Assembly (NCBI GenBank): GCA_037189585.1
Contig: JBBCJA010000013.1
Span: forward strand, 259,235 to 323,234
Direction: 5' to 3'
Source: JAEXNA01 sp037189585
GTDB lineage: Bacteria; Vulcanimicrobiota; Xenobia; Xenobiales; JADMJV01
DNA length: 64,000 nt
Shown here piece after piece: positions 26,571 through 36,445 of this stretch; within the stretch, counting starts at the first letter, position 1; the number at the start of each line of letters is the position of its first letter. The notes under the pieces are model-generated. The model made no database searches. It had not been told where the DNA came from and was given only the letters and a program-made list of their open reading frames with translations. A program made the translations under genes and the position numbers.

Positions 26571-28577
26571 GTGTCCTCCGAAGAAATGCACATAGAACCG
26601 GCCCCCGAAAAGGGCTTCTTCGATAACATCTTTCCCCGTCAGGTCGAGCCCAAGGGTTTGATCGGATGGCTTACCACCATCGACCACAAACGGATCGGTA
26701 TTCTTTACGGAGTGACCGCGCTGTTCTGGTTCCTGGTGGGCGGCTTGGAAGCGCTGATGATCCGCATCCAGCTGCATACCTCGGACTTCCGGGGTTTCAT
26801 CTCGGCCGAGACTTACAATAGTCTGTTCACGATGCACGGCACCACGATGATCTTCTTGGTCGTGATGCCCCTGGCGGTGGCCTTCTTTAACTACGTGATG
26901 CCGCTACAGATCGGCGCTCGAGACGTGGCTTTTCCACGCATGAACGCGTTTAGTTATTGGATGTTCTTGTTCGCCTCCATCTTGCTGAACATCTCCTGGT
27001 TCTTCGGTGAAGCGCCTCACATGAGCTGGGTAGGGTACGCGCCTATCACCGAGATTCAGTACACGCCCGGTATGGCCGGTGAGTTCTGGATTATCGGCCT
27101 GCAGCTTCTCGGTGTGGCCTCTATCGTGGGTTCATTGAACTTCATCACCACCATCATCAACATGCGAGCGCCCGGTATGACCTTTATGAGAATGCCGGTG
27201 TTCTCTTGGATGACCTTGGTGACCGGTTTTCTGATCATCCTGGCTTTCCCGGCCATCACCATCTGCTTGGCGGAGTTGATGTTCGACCGGCTCTTCGGTA
27301 CCAACTTTTTCCAGGCGGCCGCCGGTGGTCTCCCTATTTTGTGGCAACACCTTTTTTGGGTCTTCGGCCACCCCGAAGTTTACATTTTGATTTTGCCTCC
27401 GATGGGTATGGTCAGCGAGATCCTTCCGGTCTTCTCTCGTAGGCCGCTCTTCGGCTATCCGCTGATCGTCGGTTCCGGCATCGCCATCGGCCTGATGGGC
27501 TTCACTGTGTGGAGCCACCATATGTTCACCTCGGGTCTGGGCAATATCGCCACCGCGGCTTTCGCCCTGACCACGATGGCTATCGCGGTTCCCACCGGCG
27601 TTAAGATCTTCAACTGGATCGGAACGCTCTACAAGGGTCAACTGATCATGGCCACTCCGATGTTGTTCTCGCTCGGATTCATCTACCAGTTCATGATGGG
27701 CGGATTCTCCGGCTTGATGCACGCCAACGCGGTGCACGACCTTCAGCAGCACGACTCCTACTTCATCGTGGCTCACTTCCACTACGTCTTGATCGGCGGA
27801 GCGCTCTTCGGAACGTTCGCGGGTCTATACTACTGGTTTCCCAAGGTGACCGGTCGAAAGCTTGACGAAAAGTTCGGAAAATTCGTTTTTTGGTTCCTCT
27901 TCGTAGGCTTCAACCTAACTTTCTTCCCGATGCACTGGTTGGGCCTCAACGGAATGCCCCGCCGTATCTACACCTACTCACCAAACATGGGTTGGGATAC
28001 GATCAACATGGTCTGTACCTTCGGCGCGTTGCTGATGGCGGTCGCCGTGGTGGTGTTCTTCTGGGACCTCTTCCGCACGGCTAAGAGCGGACAAGTGGCG
28101 GGATTCGATCCCTGGGACGCTCGCACTGTCGAGTGGTCCATCCCGAATCCTCCGCCCGTGTACAACTTCAAAGACACCCCACAGGTCAAGTGCCTGGACG
28201 ATTTCTGGTACGCGAAGTACCCCGAGACCATGGTGCACGACGAGGACGAGACTATGCACCCGTCCGACTACGTCGCGGCTGACCCGGCCGTTCATGGCCA
28301 CAGCCACGACGACCACGGTATCCACATGCCGGGCGGAAGTTGGTTCCCGATGTTCGCCGCGCTGGGGTTCTGTATCGGTGGCTTCGGCATTGTGATGCAC
28401 GGTTTCTTCATTCCAGATCCGGTAGCGGCTAAATCCATGTCCACCCTCAGTATCCTACTTCGCGAATACTGGCTCGCGATTCTGGGTGGACTGATGGGAG
28501 TCGCCTCGGTCTTCGCCTGGGCGATGGAGCCGATTGGCGGTTACAACATTCACTTCAAGGAAGAGGACAACAAATGA
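26571..28577 (+). CDS. coxA: Cytochrome c oxidase subunit I (heme-copper, A-type)
   Basis: 668 aa, GTG start with GGGAGC upstream. CuB/heme a3 site is intact: cross-linked His267-Tyr271 (HPEVY) and the His316-His317 pair in VWSHHMFTSG, then VAHFHYVLIGG for the heme axial ligands. ARDVAFPRMN holds the D-channel aspartate, indicating the A family. A His/Asp-rich loop (HGHSHDDHGIH) and two extra membrane spans extend the C-terminus beyond the usual core. Reduces O2 and pumps protons. Confidence 0.97.
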   Translation: MSSEEMHIEPAPEKGFFDNIFPRQVEPKGLIGWLTTIDHKRIGILYGVTALFWFLVGGLEALMIRIQLHTSDFRGFISAETYNSLFTMHGTTMIFLVVMPLAVAFFNYVMPLQIGARDVAFPRMNAFSYWMFLFASILLNISWFFGEAPHMSWVGYAPITEIQYTPGMAGEFWIIGLQLLGVASIVGSLNFITTIINMRAPGMTFMRMPVFSWMTLVTGFLIILAFPAITICLAELMFDRLFGTNFFQAAAGGLPILWQHLFWVFGHPEVYILILPPMGMVSEILPVFSRRPLFGYPLIVGSGIAIGLMGFTVWSHHMFTSGLGNIATAAFALTTMAIAVPTGVKIFNWIGTLYKGQLIMATPMLFSLGFIYQFMMGGFSGLMHANAVHDLQQHDSYFIVAHFHYVLIGGALFGTFAGLYYWFPKVTGRKLDEKFGKFVFWFLFVGFNLTFFPMHWLGLNGMPRRIYTYSPNMGWDTINMVCTFGALLMAVAVVVFFWDLFRTAKSGQVAGFDPWDARTVEWSIPNPPPVYNFKDTPQVKCLDDFWYAKYPETMVHDEDETMHPSDYVAADPAVHGHSHDDHGIHMPGGSWFPMFAALGFCIGGFGIVMHGFFIPDPVAAKSMSTLSILLREYWLAILGGLMGVASVFAWAMEPIGGYNIHFKEEDNK

Positions 28578-29185
28578 GCGCGCATGGGTCCCATCTGATA
28601 GAGAACCCGCACGAGATCGGAACCACGGGGCTTCCTCACCGGAAGATCATGATGTGGCTCTTCCTGGCCTCGGACTGTATGTTCTTCGGAGCGTTGATCA
28701 GCACGTATCTGATCTATCGAGGACGAAGTATCGCCGGGCCGACTCCAGAGGAGATCTTCGACATCCCCCTGACCTCCACGTCCTCGTTCGTGCTGTTGAT
28801 GAGTTCGTACCTGATGGTACTGGCTCTGGCGGCGATCGAGCGCAACGACTTGACCAAGTTTAGGGTCTACTGCCTGGGAACAGCCTTCTTCGGTTCGATC
28901 TTTTTGGGCTTCCAGGTCTACGAGTTCACCCACTTCTATCACGCCGGCTTGACCTTGCATGGTTCGGTCTTCGGTAGTTCGTTCTACGTTCTGACCGGGA
29001 CGCACGGCTGTCACGTGGCGATAGGCGTTCTCTGGCTACTGGCCCTTTTCTTCTATTCGTTCACCGGTGGGGTAACCCAGCGACGAGCCTTGGACGTGGA
29101 GATCGCCGGTCTGTACTGGCACTTCGTGGACATCGTCTGGATCGTGATCTTTGTCGCTGTCTATCTGCTCGAGTACATTATTTAA
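28574..29185 (+). CDS. coxC: Cytochrome c oxidase subunit III
   Basis: 203 aa, start overlaps coxA stop (ATGA). Short form with about five membrane spans, typical of caa3/bo3-type subunit III: MWLFLASDCMFFGALISTY, then the conserved glutamate region in FYVLTGTHGCHVAIG and YWHFVDIVWIVIF at the end. Stabilises subunit I; no cofactors. Confidence 0.95.
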   Translation: MSAHGSHLIENPHEIGTTGLPHRKIMMWLFLASDCMFFGALISTYLIYRGRSIAGPTPEEIFDIPLTSTSSFVLLMSSYLMVLALAAIERNDLTKFRVYCLGTAFFGSIFLGFQVYEFTHFYHAGLTLHGSVFGSSFYVLTGTHGCHVAIGVLWLLALFFYSFTGGVTQRRALDVEIAGLYWHFVDIVWIVIFVAVYLLEYII

Positions 29186-29196
29186 AGGAAGGTCCG

Positions 29197-29637
29197 ATGA
29201 AGCACGAAGAAGATAAAGAAGTTCAAGGCCTCTCGATTGTCGCGCGCTATACCATCACCGCGGTGGTGTTGGCCGTCGTGACCGCGATCGAGGTGCTGGT
29301 TCTCTACCCGCCGCTGGTTCGGGCCGGAGACACTTTTAAGATCGCACTGCTGGCCTTTTTGGGTATCGGCAAGTTCATTCTGGTGGTCGGGCTGTTCATG
29401 CACCTTTGGAACGATGACCCTATCTTCACCGGAATCTTCGGTCTAGGTATGGTCATCGGTGTTGGAACTCTGGTCGCGCTGCTGGCGGTGATGAACGTGT
29501 ATCCTCACCGAAGCGACGCCGTGAAGGCTCCCCCGCTAAGACAGATCTATGAAGATAGGGAGAAGGTTCGCCGAGGCGAGGCTCTACCCCATACTGAACA
29601 GCACTCTTGGCGGCAGTGGGAAGCCCTTAGCGCCTAA
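29197..29637 (+). CDS. coxD: Cytochrome c oxidase subunit IV (prokaryotic type)
   Basis: 146 aa, ATG with AGGAAGG Shine-Dalgarno. Three membrane spans in the CtaF/CyoD arrangement, with KFILVVGLFMHLWND as the family motif in the second span. The C-terminal ~35 residues are polar and cytoplasmic. Small accessory subunit of the oxidase. Confidence 0.88.
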   Translation: MKHEEDKEVQGLSIVARYTITAVVLAVVTAIEVLVLYPPLVRAGDTFKIALLAFLGIGKFILVVGLFMHLWNDDPIFTGIFGLGMVIGVGTLVALLAVMNVYPHRSDAVKAPPLRQIYEDREKVRRGEALPHTEQHSWRQWEALSA

Positions 29638-29647
29638 GGGGTACGAG

Positions 29648-30082
29648 ATGCGTCCTGAGCGGCTACTACCCATCATCGTGGTGATCGTGGGAGTGGTCGC
29701 TTTTTTTTCAGTCTATCACAAGAAGAGCCAGCCCGTTCCGGTCCCTCCGGAGCTGGCTGGCCTGCCTGGGCCTCGGCTCTTTTTCGAGCACGATTGTGTC
29801 ACGTGCCATACCGTGACCGCGCTACCGGGCGCACGCGGCACCCTGGGTCCGGGGCTTGACGACATCGGACAGCGCGCGCCTACTATGGATGGGGGAGACG
29901 GCCGGAACTATCTTCGGGACTCGCTACTGGAACCCGGGAAGACCGTACGGGAAGGATTTGTCAACGCCATGCCAAGTTTCGCGGGCAAGATTTCGGATCA
30001 GGAACTCAACCAGATGGTCGACTGGCTTCTAACTCTCAAGAAGGACGAGGCTAGGTCGCCGGGAGGAAAGTCTGGTGAGTGA
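29648..30082 (+). CDS. Membrane-anchored mono-heme cytochrome c
   Basis: 144 aa from ATG 29648 (AAGGGG upstream). One uncleaved N-terminal span (about 6-22) anchors a periplasmic cytochrome c domain with CVTCH; the distal Met ligand is probably in NAMPSFAGK. Its position between coxD and ctaG suggests an electron donor or assembly-linked cytochrome of this oxidase. The stop overlaps the ctaG start. Confidence 0.9.
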   Translation: MRPERLLPIIVVIVGVVAFFSVYHKKSQPVPVPPELAGLPGPRLFFEHDCVTCHTVTALPGARGTLGPGLDDIGQRAPTMDGGDGRNYLRDSLLEPGKTVREGFVNAMPSFAGKISDQELNQMVDWLLTLKKDEARSPGGKSGE

Positions 30083-30872
30083 TTTTCTAGGCGGCCTCTT
30101 CACCCCGGACCCTGGAGTCGTGGATGGGATCCTTGCCCTGTCGGTTCTTTACGTTCTAGCTGTCTGGCCCTTGCGTCGTTACCTGGTACCGGAAGAGCCT
30201 TTTGAAAGATGGCGGGCGAGCCTCTTTGCCACCGGGGTCGTGATCTTGATTCTCGCGGTAGCGACGCCGATGGACGAGATCGGGGAGAAGTATCTCTTCT
30301 CCATGCATATGTTGCAGCATGTCATTTTGATTTTCATTCTGCCCCCGTTCTTGATTCTCGGCTTGCCCAACTGGTTGGTTGACTTTCTCTTGCGCACCGA
30401 GGGACTGGGCGCCGTTTTGAGATTTTTGATCAAACCCGTGGTGGCCTGCGTTCTGTTCAACGCAATGCTCATCATCTGGCACATACCGGCTTTTTACGAG
30501 CTGGCCCTTCGCGACAGTTTGGTCCATCTGCTCGAACATCTCGGTTTCACCGGGACGGCGATTTTGATGTACTGGCCCCTGATCGACCCTGGGACGAAGA
30601 AAGAAGAGAAACCCGTGCATCCGGGGATCAAGATCCTTTACATCCTCGGGGTCAGTATCGGCCAGCTGCCGCTCTTCGCGGCCTTGACCTTCTCCAACAC
30701 GGTTTTCTACCCGACTTATGAGGCCGCGCCCCGGTTGGAGAGCTTTAACATCAGTCCTATTGATGACCAGATTCTGGGAGGAGCGATCATGAAGATCGCC
30801 GCGGTGGCTTATATGTTTTTTGGACTAGCCGTGTACTTCTATCGCTGGTATTGGTCCGAGCACCGAAGATAG
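30075..30872 (+). CDS. ctaG: CtaG-type cytochrome caa3 oxidase assembly factor
   Basis: 265 aa, GTG start, 8-bp overlap with the preceding cytochrome gene and GGAGG upstream. Seven predicted membrane spans with the conserved SMHMLQHVILIFILPPF and FYELALRDSLVHLLEH blocks of the Bacillus-type CtaG family (unrelated to the Cox11-like CtaG). Probably inserts copper or matures the CuB site. Last gene of the operon; its end overlaps the convergent phosphatidyltransferase by 34 bp. Confidence 0.9.
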   Translation: MSDFLGGLFTPDPGVVDGILALSVLYVLAVWPLRRYLVPEEPFERWRASLFATGVVILILAVATPMDEIGEKYLFSMHMLQHVILIFILPPFLILGLPNWLVDFLLRTEGLGAVLRFLIKPVVACVLFNAMLIIWHIPAFYELALRDSLVHLLEHLGFTGTAILMYWPLIDPGTKKEEKPVHPGIKILYILGVSIGQLPLFAALTFSNTVFYPTYEAAPRLESFNISPIDDQILGGAIMKIAAVAYMFFGLAVYFYRWYWSEHRR

Positions 30873-31456
30873 GGCTGCAGCTCCTCGGGAGTGGAGGCGC
30901 GGATTTTCGCCCGCGCGTGATGGACGCGACGAAAAAGGCAGCTCCAGGTTAACAGAACTAAAACCCCGAGCGGCCAAAAAGGTAAGGGCTGGAACCAATA
31001 GGCGAGGGCTATCAGTACGGCTCGGTCGGGATAGTCTCCCCAGCCCGGCCAGTCTCGGTTGTCCATCAAGCAGACCAGAGCGCAGCGTGCTTTGGCGAAA
31101 GATACGAGACATCCGCCGGCCAGAGACAGTAGAACCAGGTTGGGTGCCAGGGGAAGAAGCCCGAACAACAAGACGCATTCGCAGATTCGATCCCCCATCG
31201 CATCGAGGTAGTTTCCCTCGGGGGATTCCTCTCCACTCTCGCGGGCGACTTCGCCGTCAGCGAGATCGGTCAGTAAACTTGAGGCCGCGAGCCAAAAAGA
31301 AAGCTGCGTCTCTCCCGCGCGGGCCGCGCCCGCCGCCGCCAAAGCGAGGATGATTCCCAACACGCCAACCTGGAACGGGCCTAGCCCTAGACGGAGAAAA
31401 GGCCAGGCGAGCAAGCGTTTCAAGGGCCCGATGACCGGGCGCAGATGACTCAACAT
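30839..31456 (-). CDS. CDP-alcohol phosphatidyltransferase family membrane protein
   Basis: 205 aa, about five membrane spans. Contains the CDP-alcohol signature: DLADGEVARE, then G, then LDAMGDR, with all acidic metal ligands in place. Catalyses displacement of CMP from a CDP-linked lipid or alcohol; whether the product is phosphatidylglycerol-P, phosphatidylinositol-like or something else is not readable. Starts 6 bp after the DUF2071 gene, so probably co-transcribed with it. Confidence 0.85.
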   Translation of the reverse strand: MLSHLRPVIGPLKRLLAWPFLRLGLGPFQVGVLGIILALAAAGAARAGETQLSFWLAASSLLTDLADGEVARESGEESPEGNYLDAMGDRICECVLLFGLLPLAPNLVLLSLAGGCLVSFAKARCALVCLMDNRDWPGWGDYPDRAVLIALAYWFQPLPFWPLGVLVLLTWSCLFRRVHHARAKIRASTPEELQPYLRCSDQYQR

Positions 31457-31462
31457 CGGAAA

Positions 31463-32200
31463 TCAGGAAAAGTGGGGACGCGCCACGTCCACCGCGGGAT
31501 AGACCTCGACCTCCGAGCCTATGGCATGAAAAGCAGTGTCGGGTTGGGCCTCCCTCAGTGTTCGCGCCCACATTGGTCCGTAGAGCGATAACCAGTCGAT
31601 GTCGTGAGAGGCCTCGTGAAGATCGCGAAAGAGCCAGCGGGGGTGGGAAACGTGATAGCGGTTGAGACTACCGTCGTGACCTAAACCGAAGCCCCACTCT
31701 TGCTGGGTAAACCAGTCGGCCCATTCGCCGGCGCGAGAGGCGCTGGTGCCAGGTCCGACTCGCACCTCGACCTGGCTTGCGCGGCCCTGCCAGGAAAGTC
31801 TGGTGACCTGCGTCTGGCTGCCGTCGTCGTGACTGGTGACCGTGCGCTGCATCGGGCAGGCGGAGTAAGGCTCGTTGTAGGCCATTCGGGCGATCAGGGC
31901 GGGGAGACGGCCGGGTATCAGCTCCTTAACGAACATCACTCCACGCCGTCCAGCTTCCTCACATTTGACGTAAACACGAAGGTTGAATTCAGGAAACCTG
32001 GTGTATCCGGGCCAGGGAACTCCGGCTACTCGAATGTTTTCGAAATCAAAGGCGACCAAACTGGCGAACGCGGCCCCATCTCTGGTGTCTGGGACCAGAC
32101 CGGTTGGAAGGGTGCTGGCCAGCATGATCGGATCCAGGCGGAAGTTGAGCAAAGTCAGCTCTTTCCAGTCCGCGGTTAAAAACGGAATGTTGGTCTTCAT
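31463..32200 (-). CDS. DUF2071 (YqjF-like) protein
   Basis: 245 aa from ATG 32200. Matches the YqjF/DUF2071 pattern, structurally related to acetoacetate decarboxylase: LNFRLDPIMLASTLPTGL near the start, FPEFNLRVYV, and SHPRWLFRDLHEA near the end. Cytoplasmic. Biochemical function of the family is not established. Divergent from the metallo-beta-lactamase-fold gene with a 67-bp gap. Confidence 0.8.
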   Translation of the reverse strand: MKTNIPFLTADWKELTLLNFRLDPIMLASTLPTGLVPDTRDGAAFASLVAFDFENIRVAGVPWPGYTRFPEFNLRVYVKCEEAGRRGVMFVKELIPGRLPALIARMAYNEPYSACPMQRTVTSHDDGSQTQVTRLSWQGRASQVEVRVGPGTSASRAGEWADWFTQQEWGFGLGHDGSLNRYHVSHPRWLFRDLHEASHDIDWLSLYGPMWARTLREAQPDTAFHAIGSEVEVYPAVDVARPHFS

Positions 32201-32267
32201 TGACCGTAGGCTTTGCGATGAGACTGGAGGAATCCCTGTCGACCCCGCCAAGTGGGGCTCACGGACG

Positions 32268-32933
32268 ATGCGAGTCGACTATTTAGCCCATAGCTGCTTT
32301 CTCTTGGAGAACTCGGGATTCCGCGTTCTTTTCGATCCTTACCCGACCGGTATCGGTTATCCGCCGCCCCGGGTTCACGACCCCAATCTGATCGTCGTCA
32401 GCCATGATCATTTCGATCACAACGCCGTCGACCAGGTCCCCGGGAGAGCCACTGTGGTTCGAGGCATCGCCCGTCGAACCTACGGTCCCGTCACCGTCTC
32501 CGGCGCCATCGGTTGGCACGATGACGGCGAGGGGGCTGAGCCGGTCAGTTTGACTCTACTGGAGTGGTCCGGGCGTCGACTGGCCCACTTCGGCGACCTG
32601 GGTTGCCCATTGGATTCAGAGCAGGAAGCTATGTTTGAGGATGTCGACCTCCTTTTGCTCCCTTGCGGTGGGGATTTCACTCTCGATGGGGTTTCGGCGG
32701 CGCGGGTGGTGGAGAGGCTCCGCCCTAAGGTCGTGGTTCCGATGCACTACCAGACACCGTTTCTGCGCAAGGACAAGTTCCCTCACATGCAGACCGTGGA
32801 CAGTTTCCTCTCGGCTTGCGCCAAGTTCGCGAAGGTGGTTCCGGAACGCTCGGGCGGGAGCGACCTCGAGCGATACTGGTCGCAAGCGGCAGCTGACCCA
32901 ATCGTATTACACCTTCAACATCAGATGGCTTAG
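32268..32933 (+). CDS. Metallo-beta-lactamase-fold metal-dependent hydrolase (UPF0173-like)
   Basis: 221 aa from ATG 32268. Opens directly into the fold with YLAHSCFLLE and DPYPTGIG. The metal motif is SHDHFDHN (HxHxDH), and later ligands lie in LAHFGDLG and VVPMHYQTP. No signal peptide. Resembles the small UPF0173/YtkL hydrolases of unknown substrate. The carboxylase gene starts 8 bp downstream, so the two probably share a transcript. Confidence 0.87.
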   Translation: MRVDYLAHSCFLLENSGFRVLFDPYPTGIGYPPPRVHDPNLIVVSHDHFDHNAVDQVPGRATVVRGIARRTYGPVTVSGAIGWHDDGEGAEPVSLTLLEWSGRRLAHFGDLGCPLDSEQEAMFEDVDLLLLPCGGDFTLDGVSAARVVERLRPKVVVPMHYQTPFLRKDKFPHMQTVDSFLSACAKFAKVVPERSGGSDLERYWSQAAADPIVLHLQHQMA

Positions 32934-32940
32934 GACGTTC

Positions 32941-34494
32941 ATGGAGACATATCAAGATAAATTGGAACGGCTTCACCGGCTCGGTCAAGAGAGCGCCCTG
33001 GGTGGGGGAGCCGATCGGCTGGAAAAACATCGGGCTAAAGGCAAGATGACGGCGCGAGAGCGAATCGAGGCTTTTCTCGATCCGGGGAGCTTCCGCGAAC
33101 TCGATCGCTTCGTGACCCACCGCTGTCAGGATTTTGGCATGGCCGAGAAGACCTTTCTGGGTGACGGCGTGGTCACCGGTCACGGGACCGTCTATGGTCG
33201 ACTGGTCTACGTTTTTGCTCAGGACTTCACCGTTTTCGGCGGAGCCCTGGGTGAAGCTCACGCTCAGAAAGTTTGCAAGATCATGGATCTCGCCGTGCAA
33301 AACGGGGCTCCGGTGATCGGTCTCAACGACTCGGGCGGCGCTCGTATTCAAGAGGGAGTGGAGTCACTGGGGGGCTACGCCGAGATCTTCTATCGCAACA
33401 CGCAGGCCTCTGGAGTTGTCCCTCAGATCTCCGTCATCTTAGGCCCCTGCGCCGGCGGAGCGGTCTATTCTCCGGCTATCACCGACTTCGTCCTGATGGT
33501 GCGGGAGTCGTCCCACATGTTCATCACCGGGCCCGACGTGATCAAGACGGTGACCAATGAAGAGGTCACTTTCGAGGAGTTGGGTGGCGCCGACACCCAC
33601 GCCTCCAAGTCCGGAGTCAACCACTTTACCTTCGATTCCGAGTCGCAGTGCTTACGCTTTCTGCGCGACTTTCTGCAATTTTTGCCTTCCAATAACCTCG
33701 ACGATCCGCCTCTCGCTCCCACCTCGGACCCGGCCGACAGGCTGTGCCGGGGGCTTGAGGAGTTGGTTCCGGATAACCCCAACAAGCCTTACGATGTGAC
33801 CAGGGTGATCGAGGAGATCGTCGACGACCAGCTCTTTGTTCCCGTTCAGACCGACTGGGCGGGCAACATCGTGGTGGGCTTTGCCCGCTTGGAGGGTCGT
33901 TCGGTAGGAATCGTGGCCAACAATCCGATCGTCCTAGCCGGAGTGCTCGACATCGAGGCCTCTCAGAAAGCTGCTCGTTTCGTACGTTTTTGCGATGCTT
34001 TCAACATTCCGCTGGTCACCCTAGTCGACGTTCCCGGCTTTCTGCCCGGGGTCAAGCAAGAGCACGGCGGTATCATCCGTCACGGGGCCAAGCTTCTGTA
34101 CGCCTACTGCGAGGCGACCGTACCCAAGGTCACCGTCATCTTGCGCAAAGCCTACGGAGGCGCTTACGACGTGATGTGCTCCTCTCACATCCGCTCTGAC
34201 GCGAACTTCTCCTGGCCGACCGGGGAGATCGCGGTGATGGGACCGCAAGGGGCAATCAACATCATCTTCCGGCGTGAACTGGCTGAGGCGGCCGACCCCG
34301 AAGCCAAAAGAGAAGAGCTGGTGGAAGACTACAAGCGCCGGTTCGCTTCGCCTTACGTGGCGGCGTCGCGCGGATTCCTCGACGACATCATCGAACCCAA
34401 GGACACCAGGGCTCGGCTGATCGATACGTTGAGGACTTTACGCGGCAAACGCGTCACTCCGCCATCCCGCAAGCACGGAAATATCCCCTTGTAG
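32941..34494 (+). CDS. Acyl-CoA carboxylase carboxyltransferase subunit (propionyl-CoA carboxylase beta type)
   Basis: 517 aa from ATG 32941 (AGGA six nt upstream). Two crotonase-like halves: N-half acyl-CoA site at LNDSGGARIQEG and GPCAGGAVYSPA; C-half carboxybiotin site at VDVPGFLPGVKQEHGGIIRHGAKLL (in part) and KAYGGAYDVM. Transfers CO2 between biotin and propionyl-CoA or a related acyl-CoA. No biotin carboxylase or biotin carrier gene is in the window, so methylmalonyl-CoA decarboxylase alpha (MmdA) is an alternative. Confidence 0.92.
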   Translation: METYQDKLERLHRLGQESALGGGADRLEKHRAKGKMTARERIEAFLDPGSFRELDRFVTHRCQDFGMAEKTFLGDGVVTGHGTVYGRLVYVFAQDFTVFGGALGEAHAQKVCKIMDLAVQNGAPVIGLNDSGGARIQEGVESLGGYAEIFYRNTQASGVVPQISVILGPCAGGAVYSPAITDFVLMVRESSHMFITGPDVIKTVTNEEVTFEELGGADTHASKSGVNHFTFDSESQCLRFLRDFLQFLPSNNLDDPPLAPTSDPADRLCRGLEELVPDNPNKPYDVTRVIEEIVDDQLFVPVQTDWAGNIVVGFARLEGRSVGIVANNPIVLAGVLDIEASQKAARFVRFCDAFNIPLVTLVDVPGFLPGVKQEHGGIIRHGAKLLYAYCEATVPKVTVILRKAYGGAYDVMCSSHIRSDANFSWPTGEIAVMGPQGAINIIFRRELAEAADPEAKREELVEDYKRRFASPYVAASRGFLDDIIEPKDTRARLIDTLRTLRGKRVTPPSRKHGNIPL

Positions 34495-34501
34495 CTACGT
34501 G

Positions 34502-35287
34502 TTAGATCATACCGGGGGTGAGCGCGTCTAAAACGGCTCGGTTGAAAAGCTCGGGGGTTTCCAGCATGCAGGCATGGCCGGTGCCACGGAGACGCTCGAG
34601 TTTGGCTCCTGGAATGGCTTCGGCAAGCTGTTGCCCGGAGGACGGTCGGACGAGGAGATCTCCTTCGGCCAGGAGTACCACTGTGTGAGATTGGATTCGA
34701 TGGAGGTGCGGCGAACTGTCGAAGTCGCGAATGGCCGCGACCTGAGCCGCCACGCTGGTGGCATCGAGAGGGTAGGGGTGGGCCGCCAGAGCACTGTGGG
34801 CGGCTTCGAGATGTCCCGGACGGTCGAGAAATTCTTCCGTGTAGAGCCAGGGAAAAAGGGCGTTTCCGATATCGCGCGGCTGAGCCTGGCTAGCGGCGAT
34901 GGTTGCGGCCCAACTTTCCAGGACCGCCAGGTTGCGAGCCCCGATTTTACTGAAGGTACAAGCCAGGAGTAGGCGGTCGACCCGCTGGGGATGCTCTATC
35001 GCGATGTGTTGAGCGATCGCTCCTCCCATAGAGTGACCCAACATGTGGACTTGGGTCAAATTGAGCGTGTCGAGCAGTTCTAGGACATCCTGGGCCATCG
35101 AGGCGACAGAATAGGGTCCCGGAGGTTTGGGGCTTCTGCCTACACCGCGATTGTCAAAAGTGATCAATCGAAACTCCTGGGATAACGCCTCCTTCTGAAA
35201 GGTCCAGGAGATTTCGTCGCTGGCTAATCCGGCGATGAGCAGCAGGGGAGGCTTTTCCGTCGACGTGTCTTCGAAGTAGAGTTTCAT
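34502..35287 (-). CDS. Alpha/beta hydrolase
   Basis: 261 aa. Nucleophile elbow GHSMGG (Ser near residue 97), oxyanion region LLLIAGLASDE, strand motif FDNRGVGRSPKP, acid in LLAEGDLLV and catalytic His in GTGHACMLE. Closest in style to 3-oxoadipate enol-lactonase-like esterases, but no aromatic degradation genes are nearby, so the substrate is open. Cytoplasmic. Stop lies 8 bp past the convergent carboxylase. Confidence 0.88.
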   Translation of the reverse strand: MKLYFEDTSTEKPPLLLIAGLASDEISWTFQKEALSQEFRLITFDNRGVGRSPKPPGPYSVASMAQDVLELLDTLNLTQVHMLGHSMGGAIAQHIAIEHPQRVDRLLLACTFSKIGARNLAVLESWAATIAASQAQPRDIGNALFPWLYTEEFLDRPGHLEAAHSALAAHPYPLDATSVAAQVAAIRDFDSSPHLHRIQSHTVVLLAEGDLLVRPSSGQQLAEAIPGAKLERLRGTGHACMLETPELFNRAVLDALTPGMI

Positions 35288-35351
35288 TGGCTGAGCTTTC
35301 TCTTCAAGTTCGGTAATCCTCGGATTACGTTATGCTCCTTCTGGAATGAAA

Positions 35352-35378
35352 GAAGGTCCAGACAGCGTCTGGACCTTC
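35352..35378 (-). terminator. Terminator downstream of sodA
   Basis: Perfect 12-bp hairpin GAAGGTCCAGAC with a 3-nt loop. On the minus strand it is followed by a short T-rich tail, between the SOD stop and the hydrolase start. Confidence 0.85.
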
Positions 35379-35434
35379 CGGCAAGTTTGCCATCAGTGCG
35401 GAGCCCGCTTTTAGGCTTGACGCGTCACTAGGGC

Positions 35435-36181
<747 letters not shown>

Positions 36182-36281
36182 ATGCTTGCCTTTCTTGAGA
36201 GCGGCGGAGCACGCCCTGCCGCCCTCCGGATATACAGACCCCCTACCTTTGGACAGTCAACCGGCTTTCCGGAGCGCGGTT

Positions 36282-36445
36282 CCTAGGCTCGGGTTTCGCA
36301 CTTCTCTCGAAAGATTGGTTTTCGAGGCATTATTGTCGATAGGAACCCGAGTGCGGTGTACGATGGTACATAAGCGAGGGACGACAACGCGACAATGATG
36401 CCTCGGGAAGCAAGATTCGAGAGAAGTGCGAAATCCAAGCCTAGG
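36282..36445. repeat. Long imperfect inverted repeat (57-bp arms) abutting the phosphofructokinase stop
   Basis: Left arm 36282-36338 and right arm 36390-36445 are inverted copies with most positions matching, for example TTTCGCACTTCTCTCGAA and CGAGGCATNATTGTCG in both, around a ~50-nt loop. The right arm includes the pfk stop codon. No T-tract follows, so a simple terminator is doubtful. It lies between two minus-strand genes. Confidence 0.75.
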
